Shown here: positions 47,093 to 60,122 of the stretch, in pieces
Layout of the letters: the number at the start of each line of letters is the position of its first letter
Position numbering within the stretch: the first letter of the stretch is position 1
Assembly (NCBI RefSeq): GCF_020531965.1
Contig: NZ_JAJAWH010000023.1
Coordinates: forward strand, 1 to 64,000
DNA from: Pseudorhizobium xiangyangii
GTDB lineage: Bacteria; Pseudomonadota; Alphaproteobacteria; Rhizobiales; Rhizobiaceae
DNA length: 64,000 nt
Direction of reading: 5' to 3'
Notes under the pieces: model-generated
Seen by the model: the letters and a program-made list of their open reading frames with translations, nothing else
What the model was told of the DNA's origin: nothing
The model's database searches: none
Made by a program: the position numbers and the translations under genes

Positions 47093-47213
47093 GAACCGGT
47101 GGCCTAGACGGGTGCTAGGAAACTCCGGCACCTTGTCCCCAATATCGCCTTTCACAGATAGAATACTGGGGTCGCTGCTGAATTGCGGTCGTAGCGTTTC
47201 GCCCTGGCAGCTT

Positions 47214-50354
<3,141 letters not shown>

Positions 50355-50355
<1 letters not shown>

Positions 50356-50756
50356 TAGCGTGTCCAAAATCGTTCCAATCCGTGTTTCACTTTGTCGACG
50401 TCTTCCTGCGTGCCGAGAAGCTCGAACCGATAGAGGCACGGCACCCGGCATTTGGCGGAGATGATGTCGCCGGCAATCGCGTAGGCTGCACCGAAATTTG
50501 TGTTGCCGGCGGCAATCACGCCCCTGATGTTCGATCTATTGTTCGCATCGTTGAGAAAGCGGATCACCTGTTTCGGCACCGCGCCTTTCTCCGAACCACC
50601 GCCATAGGTCGGCACGACCAGCACGAATGGCTCATCCGCATTCAGCGTCTCATCGCCACCGATCGGGATGCGCCGGGCTGGCAGGCCCAGCTTCTCCACG
50701 AAGCGATGGGTATTTTCCGACCGGCTGGAAAAATAGACGATCTCGCCCATCACCAA
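50355..50756 (-). CDS. nrdI: NrdI flavodoxin-like activator of class Ib ribonucleotide reductase
   Basis: A 133-residue flavodoxin-like protein that supplies oxidant to assemble the Mn2-tyrosyl radical in NrdF. Family motifs are the N-terminus [47 protein letters not shown] and [22 protein letters not shown]. It starts five bases after nrdH. Confidence 0.94.
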
Positions 50757-50761
50757 TTGCC

Positions 50762-50983
50762 CTATGCGAGCCCGCTGATCATGTCCGGACGGAAGCCGGC
50801 CCAGTGCTGCTCTCCGGCAACAACAACCGGAACCTGCCGATAGCCAAAACCCTGCACGAGTTCGAAGGCTGCGCTGTCGGTCGATACGTCGATGATCTCG
50901 TAGTCGATGCCCTGGCGGTCAAGCGCACGGGTGGTCGCCGTGCATTGAACGCAGGCGGGCTTGCTGTAGACGGTGATGCTCAT
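50762..50983 (-). CDS. nrdH: NrdH glutaredoxin-like electron donor
   Basis: A 73-residue glutaredoxin-fold protein with the redox CVQC motif near residue 11-14 ([10 protein letters not shown]) and the NrdH-specific end [24 protein letters not shown]. First gene of the operon; GAGG lies six bases before the ATG. Expression is predicted to be under the leader described at 51002-51465. Confidence 0.94.
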   Translation of the reverse strand: MSITVYSKPACVQCTATTRALDRQGIDYEIIDVSTDSAAFELVQGFGYRQVPVVVAGEQHWAGFRPDMISGLA

Positions 50984-51001
50984 GGAAATCCTCGTGCGGA
51001 T

Positions 51002-51041
51002 AAAAAGACATGCGGGATCGTTCGGACATCCGCCGAGATCC
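51002..51041 (-). terminator. Possible leader terminator between cobalamin riboswitch and nrdH
   Basis: Read on the minus strand, GGATC-TCGG and CCGA-AC-GATCC form a hairpin with two stem parts (51041 to 51015), and the run TCTTTTT follows six bases later, just before the nrdH Shine-Dalgarno. It could be the expression platform of the upstream riboswitch or act with the ribosome-binding site. The stem is not tight against the T-run, so confidence is moderate. Confidence 0.4.
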
Positions 51042-51232
51042 GGGCGATAGGAACAGGGATGAAAGCAACCGGAACGCTAGGCGGGGCCGGTCACTCGCGT
51101 GACGTTGGACTGAAATACTGCGACATGGACTTCACCCCGAAGTGGCTCATGCGGAGAATTCGGGGAAGCGTGGATTGCGGACGTTCCGCACCCAATCGCG
51201 ACCTTCCGGACACCCCGCCCGTGGACGTTTCG

Positions 51233-51430
51233 TATCGAGGCAGGTCTCCTGGCTTGCGGGTCGTTGCATTCATTCTGCCTTCCCGAGACCATTTGCGGCC
51301 TCAGTGGCGTAATCGAACGAATACTCACCGCTCACAGTTGCGGGGGCAGCTCCGGCTTGGCGATCATCATGTCCGCCGACCGAATTCCCATCTTAGCCTC
51401 CAACTCTTGCGAATCGAAGGAACCTCGAAC
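51233..51430 (-). ncRNA. Cobalamin riboswitch upstream of nrdHIEF
   Basis: The minus strand carries the full set of conserved B12-riboswitch parts in order: GGTTCC and GGCTAAGATGGGAATTCGGT at the 5' end, then GGAGCTGCCCCCGCAACTGT near 51340, GCCACTG near 51305, GGGAAGGC and finally the B12 box GCCAGGAGACCTGCC at 51253-51239. The next gene on this strand is nrdH, 250 bases after the box. Adenosylcobalamin should therefore lower class Ib reductase expression, which makes sense if a B12-dependent class II enzyme (NrdJ) is encoded elsewhere. Confidence 0.92.
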
Positions 51431-51465
51431 ACTAGATATAGTATATACGGTGCGTTTTTCGTCAA
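51429..51465 (-). promoter_or_regulatory. Promoter with NrdR-like box before the cobalamin riboswitch
   Basis: On the minus strand TTGACG (51465-51460) and TACTAT (51443-51438) are spaced 16 bases apart, a good sigma-70-type pair. The -10 overlaps the near-palindrome ACACTAGATATAGTAT (51429-51444, plus-strand reading), which resembles the NrdR box (ACACWATATATWGTGT). Transcription would begin at the riboswitch's 5' end. NrdR sites usually come in pairs about 31 bases apart; I see only one. Confidence 0.6.
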
Positions 51466-51679
51466 CGACTACATCCGATTGGACCCATAATGCCTGTGGA
51501 CAATCGCGGGCGCAGCGCGACGCGTCAGGACGCGGGCACCTGGAATAGGGCCAGGGATCGGACGACGCGGATCAAGGAATGACACCGTTCCTCGTCGGCA
51601 GCCCCTTTGGGTCAAAGCCTAAACCGGTGGAAACGCTTTGGCAGTTTGGTGCTCGACGGCCGTTTACAATAGGAGCGTT

Positions 51680-52489
51680 TCAGGTAGCGACCAGCAACTC
51701 GATGCCACGCTTTTCAAACTCCTTGGCATCGCGGTCTGAAATTCCGTCATCGGTGATGAAGGAATGGATGACATCAAGCGAGCCGAGCCGGGTGAAGGAC
51801 GATTTGTTGATCTTGGTGGAATCTGCCACGAGGTAAACATGGGCTGCCGCCTTGATCATCGCCTCCTTCAGTTGAAGGTCGGCGAAGCTCGGATAGGTAA
51901 GCCCGGCATCGAGTGCCACCCCTGCGGTCGCAAGGAAAAGCTTGCCAGCGAAAATGTTGCGGAAGTACTCCACTGACTTGTCACCTGACAGCGAAAGCGT
52001 CGGAGACTTGAATTGTCCGCCTGGCATATGAACTGCAAACGTCGGCACGGCCCCGAGAATAATGGCGATGTTCAACGCATTGGTGATCAGAGTAAGGTCG
52101 CGCCTGTTGGTAAGACGCATGGCGATCTCGGTCGTTGTCGTGCCGGCGTCGAGGATCAGCGTTTCACCATCTTTCACAAGGCTTGCCGCCAGGGCACCGA
52201 TCCGCCGCTTCTTGTCCATGTTCTCCTGATGGTGAAGCGTCATGGTCCCGGCCTGCGGGCTTATGCTGTTGAGATAGGCGCCACCGTGCTCCCGGGTGAT
52301 GAAACCGTCATTTTCAAGCCGCTCAAGATCCTGACGGATGGTCGCTTCCGAGACATGGAACGCCGATGCCAACTCGCGCACGCGCGCGGAGCCTTCCTCC
52401 TGCAGCCACTCGAGAATGCGTCGACGCCGCGGCTCTGACAAAAGCCCGATCATGGACTCCGAACTACCGCTTTCTGTCTTTGCTTCCAT
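51680..52489 (-). CDS. DeoR-family transcriptional regulator of the sugar regulon
   Basis: A 269-residue regulator. The N-terminal HTH is RRRRILEWLQEEGSARVRELASAFHVSEATIRQDLERLENDGFITREHGGAYL (about residues 20-73) and the C-terminal sugar-phosphate-binding domain shows LILDAGTTTTEIAMRL, TLITNALNIA and LVADSTKINKSSFTRLG. Family members are released by phosphorylated sugar intermediates. The ATG at 52489 is used; the ATG at 52453 (MIGLLSEP) with GGAG close by is possible. A 13-bp operator-like motif sits 30 bases upstream, so autoregulation is likely. Confidence 0.87.
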   Translation of the reverse strand: MEAKTESGSSESMIGLLSEPRRRRILEWLQEEGSARVRELASAFHVSEATIRQDLERLENDGFITREHGGAYLNSISPQAGTMTLHHQENMDKKRRIGALAASLVKDGETLILDAGTTTTEIAMRLTNRRDLTLITNALNIAIILGAVPTFAVHMPGGQFKSPTLSLSGDKSVEYFRNIFAGKLFLATAGVALDAGLTYPSFADLQLKEAMIKAAAHVYLVADSTKINKSSFTRLGSLDVIHSFITDDGISDRDAKEFEKRGIELLVAT

Positions 52490-52518
52490 AAAGGCCTGTC
52501 CAAACTCCCACAATCGCA

Positions 52519-52531
52519 AATAAACGAAAGC
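52519..52531. promoter_or_regulatory. DeoR-type operator motif, copy 1
   Basis: AATAAACGAAAGC on the plus strand (GCTTTCGTTTATT on the other) lies 30 bases upstream of the regulator start, in the 95-base gap after the permease gene. It is identical over 13 bases to a motif upstream of the binding-protein gene at 56878-56890. TTTCGTTT/AAACGAAA elements are typical of DeoR/GlpR operators. Confidence 0.6.
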
Positions 52532-52584
52532 GTCTCGATTCTAATGTCGGCGACCCATACAATAACAGACAGGAGGTTGAAACC

Positions 52585-53661
52585 TCAATTGACCTGTTGC
52601 TGCAAGATTACCTTCGCCTGAAGCTTCTGCTGAACTTGGTCCACCACGACAGCAGCGATGATGACGAGCCCCTTGATCACTGTTTGCCAGAATGACGACA
52701 CGCCCATCATGATCAGGCCATCCGCAAGGATGCCGATGACAAATGCACCGACTATGGTGCCGCCAATGCGGCCGCGACCGCCCGACATCGACGTACCGCC
52801 GAGAACTGCGGCAGCAATGGCGTTGAGCTCAAACGTCTCACCAGTCGCCGGGTGGCTTGCCTGCAGTTGCGAGGAGATGATCAGCCCGACAAGCGCAGCG
52901 CAAAAGCCCGAGAACATGTAGACGAACAGCTTCGTTCGATCGACATTAACGCCTGAAAGCGCAGCCCCGCGCTCGTTTCCGCCGACGGCGTAGATGTGAC
53001 GACCTAGTGGCGTGCGGGCGGCAAGATAAGCCGCCAGCAGCGCCACGACGATCATGATCCACACAGAGAGCGGAAAACCGAGGAACGATCCAGATCCGAT
53101 AAGCCGAAATGTGTCGGAGCCATAGTCCGGGTTTCCCCCAAGGTTGGGAAAAGTTCGCCCGTCGGAAAAAAGAAGCGCTGCGCCGCGCGCGACATAAAGC
53201 GTGCCCAGTGTGGCAATGAACGGGGCCACATTGAGCTTTGTTATCAGTAATCCGTTGATCCATCCGACTCCCACCCCGACCACGAGAACCATCAAGCAGA
53301 TCTCGATCGTGTTGAACTGGATGCTGTATCCGATGCCCAGGAACCCGAGATCAATGCCGTAAAGCACGAGATATCCGGCAACCATGGCGCAAAGCCCAAC
53401 GATGGAGCCCACGGAAAGATCGATGCCTCCGGCGATGATGACGAAGGTCATTCCGATTGCCAGAAGTGCGTTGAGGGCAACGTGCTTGGAGATAATCAGC
53501 ATGTTGCCACCGGTCAGAAAATTCGGCGCAGCAATGGCAAAAAACGTAAAGACCAGGATAAGCGCGACGAAAGTGCGCATGTGCAAGAGAACGAGAAGGG
53601 CCGATGTCTTCGATTCGCCTGTTTCCGTCTTGGCGCCTCTTGCAGTGTCGATGCTGGTCAT
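52585..53661 (-). CDS. Ribose-type sugar ABC transporter permease
   Basis: A 358-residue inner-membrane permease of the RbsC family with about nine helices. The family motif [15 protein letters not shown], the ATP-protein contact segment [38 protein letters not shown] and [39 protein letters not shown] are present. It overlaps the ATP-binding gene by four bases. Works with the genes at 53658-56816. Confidence 0.92.
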   Translation of the reverse strand: [358 protein letters not shown]

Positions 53662-55187
53662 AGTGTATCCACCCTGTTCAGATTTGGCGTGGCCGCAGAG
53701 ACAACGTCCGCGGCGTTGGCACCAGCCGGAAAGCTACCGGTCAATCTGCCATTGGCCATCACAAGAATTCGATCAGAGAGAGCAAGAACCTCGTCCAGAT
53801 CGGATGTAACGAAGAGTATGCCGAGCCCGTCGCCGGCGAGACGACGCATGGTACGGAAAATTTCGGCCTTTGCACCGATGTCGATGCCGCGTGACGGCTC
53901 GTCCATGAGCAGGATACGCGGCTGCGTCATCAAGGCCTTGCCGATGACAACCTTCTGCTGGTTTCCACCAGAAAGGCTTGACACGGGATGTTCAAGACTG
54001 GCGATCTTGATCGCCAGTCGCTTGACGAATTCGGCAGCCTTGCCAGCCTCTTCCTTGAGGCTGAGGTGGAAAATCCGGGTAAAATCCTTGAGTGACGAGA
54101 GCGTCAGGTTCTCACGGATCGTCATGATCTGCACCAGGCCATCGCGCTTGCGATCTTCCGGAATGAGCGCCAGTCCACGCTTAATCCGCCCTGAAACGCT
54201 CTTCTCCCGGACCGGCGCGCCGCCTATGAAGAGCTTGCCGGACGAGTTTGGATGCTGGGCCATGATGCATTCGAGCAGTTCCGACCGGCCCGCCCCCATC
54301 AGCCCGTAGAGACCGACGATTTCGCCCGCCCGCACCGACAGCGACATGTGGTCTACGGAATAGCCTCCCGCTGGCCTGGGTAAACAGACGTTCTCCACGC
54401 GAAAGACTTCATCACCGAGTGTGTGCTCGACAGTCTTGGGGAACTCCTTGGAGGCGGTGCCGATCATGTTGGCGACGATCCAAGGGATATCGACGCCTTC
54501 CATCGACCGCGAGCCGGTGATGACGCCATCACGCAGGACGGTGATGTAGTCGCCAATCCGGATCAGTTCTTCAAGCCGATGCGAGATATAGACGATACCG
54601 ACGCCTTGGCGCTTGAGATCGCCGATCACGCGAAACAGCACATCGACTTCCGTGGCCGAGAGTGCCGATGTCGGTTCGTCCAGGATGAGGATACGGGCAT
54701 TCTCGGCCAGAGCCTTGGCAATCTCTACGATCTGTTGCTGGCCGATACGCAGATTGCCAAGCGGCATGTCTGGGTCGATATCCTGTTCCAAGCGCTTCAT
54801 CAGCGCTCGCGCAGTTGCGGTCTGCGCTACGCTGTCGATATGAATGCCGCCAAACGTCTTTTCGTGGCCCACAAAGATGTTCTCGGTCACGGTAAGGTTT
54901 GGAAAGAGGTTTAGCTCCTGGAAAACGATACCAACGCCATGTCGGGCAGCTTCCGTCCGGTCGGCGAAGGCTACGACTTTCCCGTCAAGCTCGATTGTGC
55001 CGCCATTCAGCTGCTCGACGCCGGAAATAACCTTCATCAATGTCGATTTGCCCGCCCCATTCTCGCCGACGAGAACGTTGACCGCGCCCATCCGAAGGTC
55101 GAAGTCGACATTCTTCAGCGCTTGCGTACCGGGGTAGATTTTTGATCCATTCCGTATGGATAGGCCTACGAGATGTAAGTCACTCAT
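53658..55187 (-). CDS. Ribose-type sugar ABC transporter ATP-binding protein
   Basis: A 509-residue protein with two ATPase domains, as in RbsA/XylG/MglA. Domain 1 has Walker A GENGAGKST near residue 40 and Walker B ILILDEPTSAL near 165; domain 2 has the degenerate LYGLMGAGRSE near 290, signature LSGGNQQKVVIGKAL and Walker B ILLMDEPSRGIDIG. The second Walker A is altered, as is usual in this family. It energises import of the sugar used by the divergent catabolic operon. Confidence 0.93.
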   Translation of the reverse strand: MSDLHLVGLSIRNGSKIYPGTQALKNVDFDLRMGAVNVLVGENGAGKSTLMKVISGVEQLNGGTIELDGKVVAFADRTEAARHGVGIVFQELNLFPNLTVTENIFVGHEKTFGGIHIDSVAQTATARALMKRLEQDIDPDMPLGNLRIGQQQIVEIAKALAENARILILDEPTSALSATEVDVLFRVIGDLKRQGVGIVYISHRLEELIRIGDYITVLRDGVITGSRSMEGVDIPWIVANMIGTASKEFPKTVEHTLGDEVFRVENVCLPRPAGGYSVDHMSLSVRAGEIVGLYGLMGAGRSELLECIMAQHPNSSGKLFIGGAPVREKSVSGRIKRGLALIPEDRKRDGLVQIMTIRENLTLSSLKDFTRIFHLSLKEEAGKAAEFVKRLAIKIASLEHPVSSLSGGNQQKVVIGKALMTQPRILLMDEPSRGIDIGAKAEIFRTMRRLAGDGLGILFVTSDLDEVLALSDRILVMANGRLTGSFPAGANAADVVSAATPNLNRVDTL

Positions 55188-55807
55188 GGCCCCACCTCGA
55201 CCGCGACCGGCGTGATGAGCGGGATTTCGTTCGCTGACCGGATCACCACCGCGCCGACAAAGTTTACCTGCTTGCCCTTCAGTCCGCCCTCGGGTGCCGG
55301 CACCACCGATACTGCCTTGTCGTTTAGCGCACGGCCGAGCTTGGCATATTCGATCTGGTCTCTGAACGTGGAGAAGTCGTAAAGGTTAGTGGTATCGCGT
55401 AGCGCCGTTCCCTTCACCACCGGTCCCAGCTGAAGCGCCGCATCCGCCTTTCCGTCGCCGTCGAAGTCGAGCTCAGCCGCAGCAGCCTTGGAGGCACGGT
55501 TCTCCGCCACAACGGTCGCTTTTCCCTTCACCGGAAAATTCCAGCCCCCACCGGCTCCACCGACGCGGACCCCGTAGCTTTCCCCTGCCTTGTCCAGACC
55601 GCCACGGATGGCGTCACGCAACACTACGATATCCACCGCCTTCTCGGTCAGTGCTGGCACGAGCTTGGCATCAAACGTCGTTTCCACGTGCTCAGCTATC
55701 GGGTCCGCCGACGCCTCGCCATTTCCACTGCCGGTCTTCACCAGCTTGCAGCCCGAAAGGCACAGAAGCGCGAGCATGCTCGCGACGAGGAGGCTGTAAT
55801 TCTTCAT
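55184..55807 (-). CDS. DUF2291 lipoprotein of the sugar ABC operon
   Basis: A 207-residue lipoprotein (signal MKNYSLLVASMLALLCLSGC, lipobox LSGC) with the DUF2291 domain, seen as FDAKLVPALTEKAVDIVVLRDAIRGGLDKAGESYGVRVGG and DTTNLYDFSTFRDQIEYAKLGRALNDKA. Such lipoproteins are found next to ribose-type transporter genes; their role is unknown. Start placed at ATG 55807 because the lipobox follows; the upstream GTG at 55870 would add a non-signal extension. Operon order is SBP, DUF2291, ATPase, permease. Confidence 0.8.
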   Translation of the reverse strand: MKNYSLLVASMLALLCLSGCKLVKTGSGNGEASADPIAEHVETTFDAKLVPALTEKAVDIVVLRDAIRGGLDKAGESYGVRVGGAGGGWNFPVKGKATVVAENRASKAAAAELDFDGDGKADAALQLGPVVKGTALRDTTNLYDFSTFRDQIEYAKLGRALNDKAVSVVPAPEGGLKGKQVNFVGAVVIRSANEIPLITPVAVEVGP

Positions 55808-55874
55808 CGGCTGACCGCATTCATTTGCATCAGGAAGCGCCGCCTGGAGTAGACGTCCAGGCGGCGTCACGGCA

Positions 55875-57316
<1,442 letters not shown>

Positions 57317-58297
57317 ATGACTGAACAACGTTTTGGCGCCGGAATCTGGCACTTCGCCACCTATCTCGATCGCTATGCCACCGATGGCTACGGCGTTCCG
57401 CGCAGCATCATTGATGCAATCGATCTGGCAGGCCAGGTCAAGGACCTGTCGGTCGTGGACATCAACTATCCCTTCTTCGGCGGCGACTTTTCCAACGCCC
57501 AGGTGAAGGAAGCGCTCGATCGTAACAAGCTTGGTGTCATCGGCATCACGCCTGAGATTTACACGCGCGAGTTCGTCAAGGGCTCGTTCACCAATCCTGA
57601 CGCGGGCGTTCGCCGCCGCACCCATGAATTGGTAACCGAGGCCTGCGATCAAGTCCGTTATTTCGGCGCCGATTATGTCAAGCTGTGGCCCGGACAGGAC
57701 GGTTGGGACTATCCCTTCCAGGTCGATTACGGAACGCTTTGGAAGCATTCGCTTGACGGCGTCGGCCAACTCGCCAGCGAGAACCCCGATCTGAAATTCG
57801 TCATCGAATACAAACCGCGCGAACCACGTGTGCGAATGAGCTTCGGATCGGTCGCGCGGACGCTTCTCGGCATCGAAAAGATCGGCCTGCCGAATGTCGG
57901 CATCCTGCTGGACTTCGGCCATGCCATCATGGGCGGAGAATCAGCCGCCGATTCTGCCCAGCTCGCCATCGATTACGGCCGACTCTTCGGGATGGACGTC
58001 AACGACAACTACCGCTCGTGGGATGACGATCTCGTTGCCGGCAGCCTGCATCCGATCGAGATCTTCGAGTTCTTCTATGTGCTGCGGAAGAACAAGTGGG
58101 AAGGCGTCTGGCAGCTCGACCAGTTCCCGTTCCGCGAGGACAGTGTCGCCACAGCAAACCACGCAATCGACTTCCTCAAGGCCGCGTCGAAGGGGCTTGA
58201 TGCACTCGACATTGAAGCATTGAGGGACGCGCAGAGCCGCCACGATGCGATCGGTGCGCTGAAGATCGCGCAGAAGGCCTTGTTCGGCGCCATGTAG
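57317..58297 (+). CDS. Sugar isomerase/epimerase, xylose isomerase-like TIM barrel (candidate D-apiose isomerase)
   Basis: A 326-residue TIM-barrel protein of the AP-endonuclease-2/xylose isomerase-like family. Candidate metal-binding segments are [44 protein letters not shown] and [11 protein letters not shown]. The Shine-Dalgarno GGAGG lies before the ATG. It is the first gene of a four-gene operon with transketolase halves and a kinase. The combination is that described for the non-oxidative D-apiose route, in which an isomerase converts D-apiose to apulose; assignment is by context. Confidence 0.8.
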   Translation: MTEQRFGAGIWHFATYLDRYATDGYGVPRSIIDAIDLAGQVKDLSVVDINYPFFGGDFSNAQVKEALDRNKLGVIGITPEIYTREFVKGSFTNPDAGVRRRTHELVTEACDQVRYFGADYVKLWPGQDGWDYPFQVDYGTLWKHSLDGVGQLASENPDLKFVIEYKPREPRVRMSFGSVARTLLGIEKIGLPNVGILLDFGHAIMGGESAADSAQLAIDYGRLFGMDVNDNYRSWDDDLVAGSLHPIEIFEFFYVLRKNKWEGVWQLDQFPFREDSVATANHAIDFLKAASKGLDALDIEALRDAQSRHDAIGALKIAQKALFGAM

Positions 58298-58338
58298 GCG
58301 CCGGACCAGCCAGGACCCGTATTGAAAGGCTTAGACCA

Positions 58339-59160
58339 ATGCTGAAGAACGACACCGTCAACACGATCCGGGAAAAAGCCCTATGGATGCGCCGTAAGGC
58401 GTTTACCATGGTTTTCGATGCCCAACTCGGACACCCCGGCGGCGATTTTTCGGCGATCGACATTATTGCTACGCTCTATTTCGGGGTCATGAGATATGAT
58501 GCAAGCCGGCCCGAAATGGCCGACCGCGACCGTTTCATCATGTCCAAGGGTCATGCCACCGGCGCGCTCTACACTGCCCTTTGCGCGGCAGGCTATTATC
58601 CGGAAGACTGGCTTGCGACCTATATGCAGCCAAACTCCAGGCTGAACGGCCATCCCAACCGAAACTATCTACCGGGCGTAGAGACCAATACCGGACCTCT
58701 CGGCCATGGGATGCCGGTGGGCCTTGGGATCGCGATAGCCGGCCAGTTGATTGACAGTAACTATCGCACCTTCGTTCTGACGGGTGACGGAGAACTTCAA
58801 GAAGGCTCCAACTGGGAAGCGGCTATGACGGCCGGCAACCGGAAGCTCGGCAAGTTCACGCTGATCGTCGACCGCAATCGCTTGCAGCAAGGCATGGGGA
58901 CCGAGGAGACCAACGGGCTCGATCCGCTGGACGACAAGTTTCGCGCCTTTGGGTGGGATGCTACCGTCGTCGATGGCCATGACGTCGCAGCGTTGCTCGA
59001 TGCCCTCACGGAACCTCCCGGTGGTCGTTCAAAGCCGCTCTGTGTGATTGCCAACACGATCAAGGGCAAAGGCGTGTCTTTCATGGAAAACAAAGCATCC
59101 TGGCATCACGGCGTTCCAAACGCCGAGCAATACGGACAGGCAATGGAGGAATTGGTCTGA
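58339..59160 (+). CDS. Split transketolase, N-terminal (TPP-binding) subunit
   Basis: A 273-residue protein equal to the first domain of transketolase. Thiamine diphosphate motifs: LGHPGGDFSAIDIIATLYFGVM, SKGHATGALYTAL, PNRNYLPGVETNTGPLGHGMPVGLGIAIA and GDGELQEGSNWEAAM. Split transketolases pair with the adjacent C-terminal subunit; the stop overlaps its start by one base. In the described D-apiose route the pair (AptA/AptB) acts on apulose 4-phosphate and glyceraldehyde 3-phosphate. Confidence 0.9.
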   Translation: MLKNDTVNTIREKALWMRRKAFTMVFDAQLGHPGGDFSAIDIIATLYFGVMRYDASRPEMADRDRFIMSKGHATGALYTALCAAGYYPEDWLATYMQPNSRLNGHPNRNYLPGVETNTGPLGHGMPVGLGIAIAGQLIDSNYRTFVLTGDGELQEGSNWEAAMTAGNRKLGKFTLIVDRNRLQQGMGTEETNGLDPLDDKFRAFGWDATVVDGHDVAALLDALTEPPGGRSKPLCVIANTIKGKGVSFMENKASWHHGVPNAEQYGQAMEELV

Positions 59161-60122
59161 TGGCTGCTCCCGGAGCAAAACAGGAAGGCTTTTACGACTG
59201 CCGCGACGCCTGGGCCAAAACACTCGAAGATCTGGCGCAGCAGGATCCACGCATCGTTGCCGTCGTCAACGATTCCGTCGGCTCCTCAAAACTCGGCGGC
59301 TTCCAGAAAAAGTTTCCCGACCGGCTGATCAATGTGGGCATCGCCGAGCAGAATATGGTGGGCGTGGGGGCCGGCCTCGCCAACGGCGGACGAATTCCAT
59401 TCGTCTCGGCTGCCGCCTGCTTTCTCACCGCCCGGGCGCTCGAACAGGTGAAAGCCGACGTCGCCTATGCCAATTTCAACGTCAAGCTGGTTGGTCAGTC
59501 GTCTGGTGTTGCCTACGGCGAGCTTGGACCTACCCATCACTCTATCGAAGATTTTGCATGGTTGCGGCCGCTCAGCAATATTACGGTCGTTGCACCGGCT
59601 GATTCCTGGGAAACTGCCGAGGCCATCAAATGGGCAGCGGCCCACGAAGGTCCCGTTTATATCCGATTGAGCCGCATGCCAGTGCCCGATCTCCAGGTCG
59701 TAGACCGGAAGTTCCGACCCGGCAAAGCTGAACTGGTGCGCGACGGAGGCGACGTGACGTTGATTGCCTGCGGCACGACAGTACATCTCGCCGTTGACGC
59801 GGCCGGTGCCTTGCAACGCGAGGGCATCACCGCCCGTGTTCTCAACATGGCGACCATCAACCCTCTGGACGAGACAGCGGTGGCCGCCGCAGCCGATGAC
59901 ACCGGCGCCATCGTTACCATCGAAGAGGCCGGAATTCGCGGTGGCCTCGGCGGTGCTGTGGCAGAATTTACGTCTAGTCACGTGCCCGTTCCAGTGGAAC
60001 GCGTCGGCTTCCCCGGGTTCGTGCCAACCGGATCGGTGGACTGGCTGTTCCAACAGTTCGGCTTGACCAGCCCCGGCATCGTCGATGCGGCCCGTCGGGC
60101 GATTGTACGCAAACGCGCATGA
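59160..60122 (+). CDS. Split transketolase, C-terminal subunit
   Basis: A 320-residue protein equal to the pyrimidine and C-terminal domains of transketolase. The catalytic glutamate is in NVGIAEQNMVGVGAGLA near residue 63, followed by GVAYGELGPTHHSIEDFAWLRPL and a C-terminal regulatory-type domain (GKAELVRDGGDVTLIACGTTVHLAVDAA). It overlaps both neighbours (ATG inside the upstream TGA, and ATGA with the kinase), so the three proteins are made in step. Confidence 0.9.
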   Translation: MAAPGAKQEGFYDCRDAWAKTLEDLAQQDPRIVAVVNDSVGSSKLGGFQKKFPDRLINVGIAEQNMVGVGAGLANGGRIPFVSAAACFLTARALEQVKADVAYANFNVKLVGQSSGVAYGELGPTHHSIEDFAWLRPLSNITVVAPADSWETAEAIKWAAAHEGPVYIRLSRMPVPDLQVVDRKFRPGKAELVRDGGDVTLIACGTTVHLAVDAAGALQREGITARVLNMATINPLDETAVAAAADDTGAIVTIEEAGIRGGLGGAVAEFTSSHVPVPVERVGFPGFVPTGSVDWLFQQFGLTSPGIVDAARRAIVRKRA

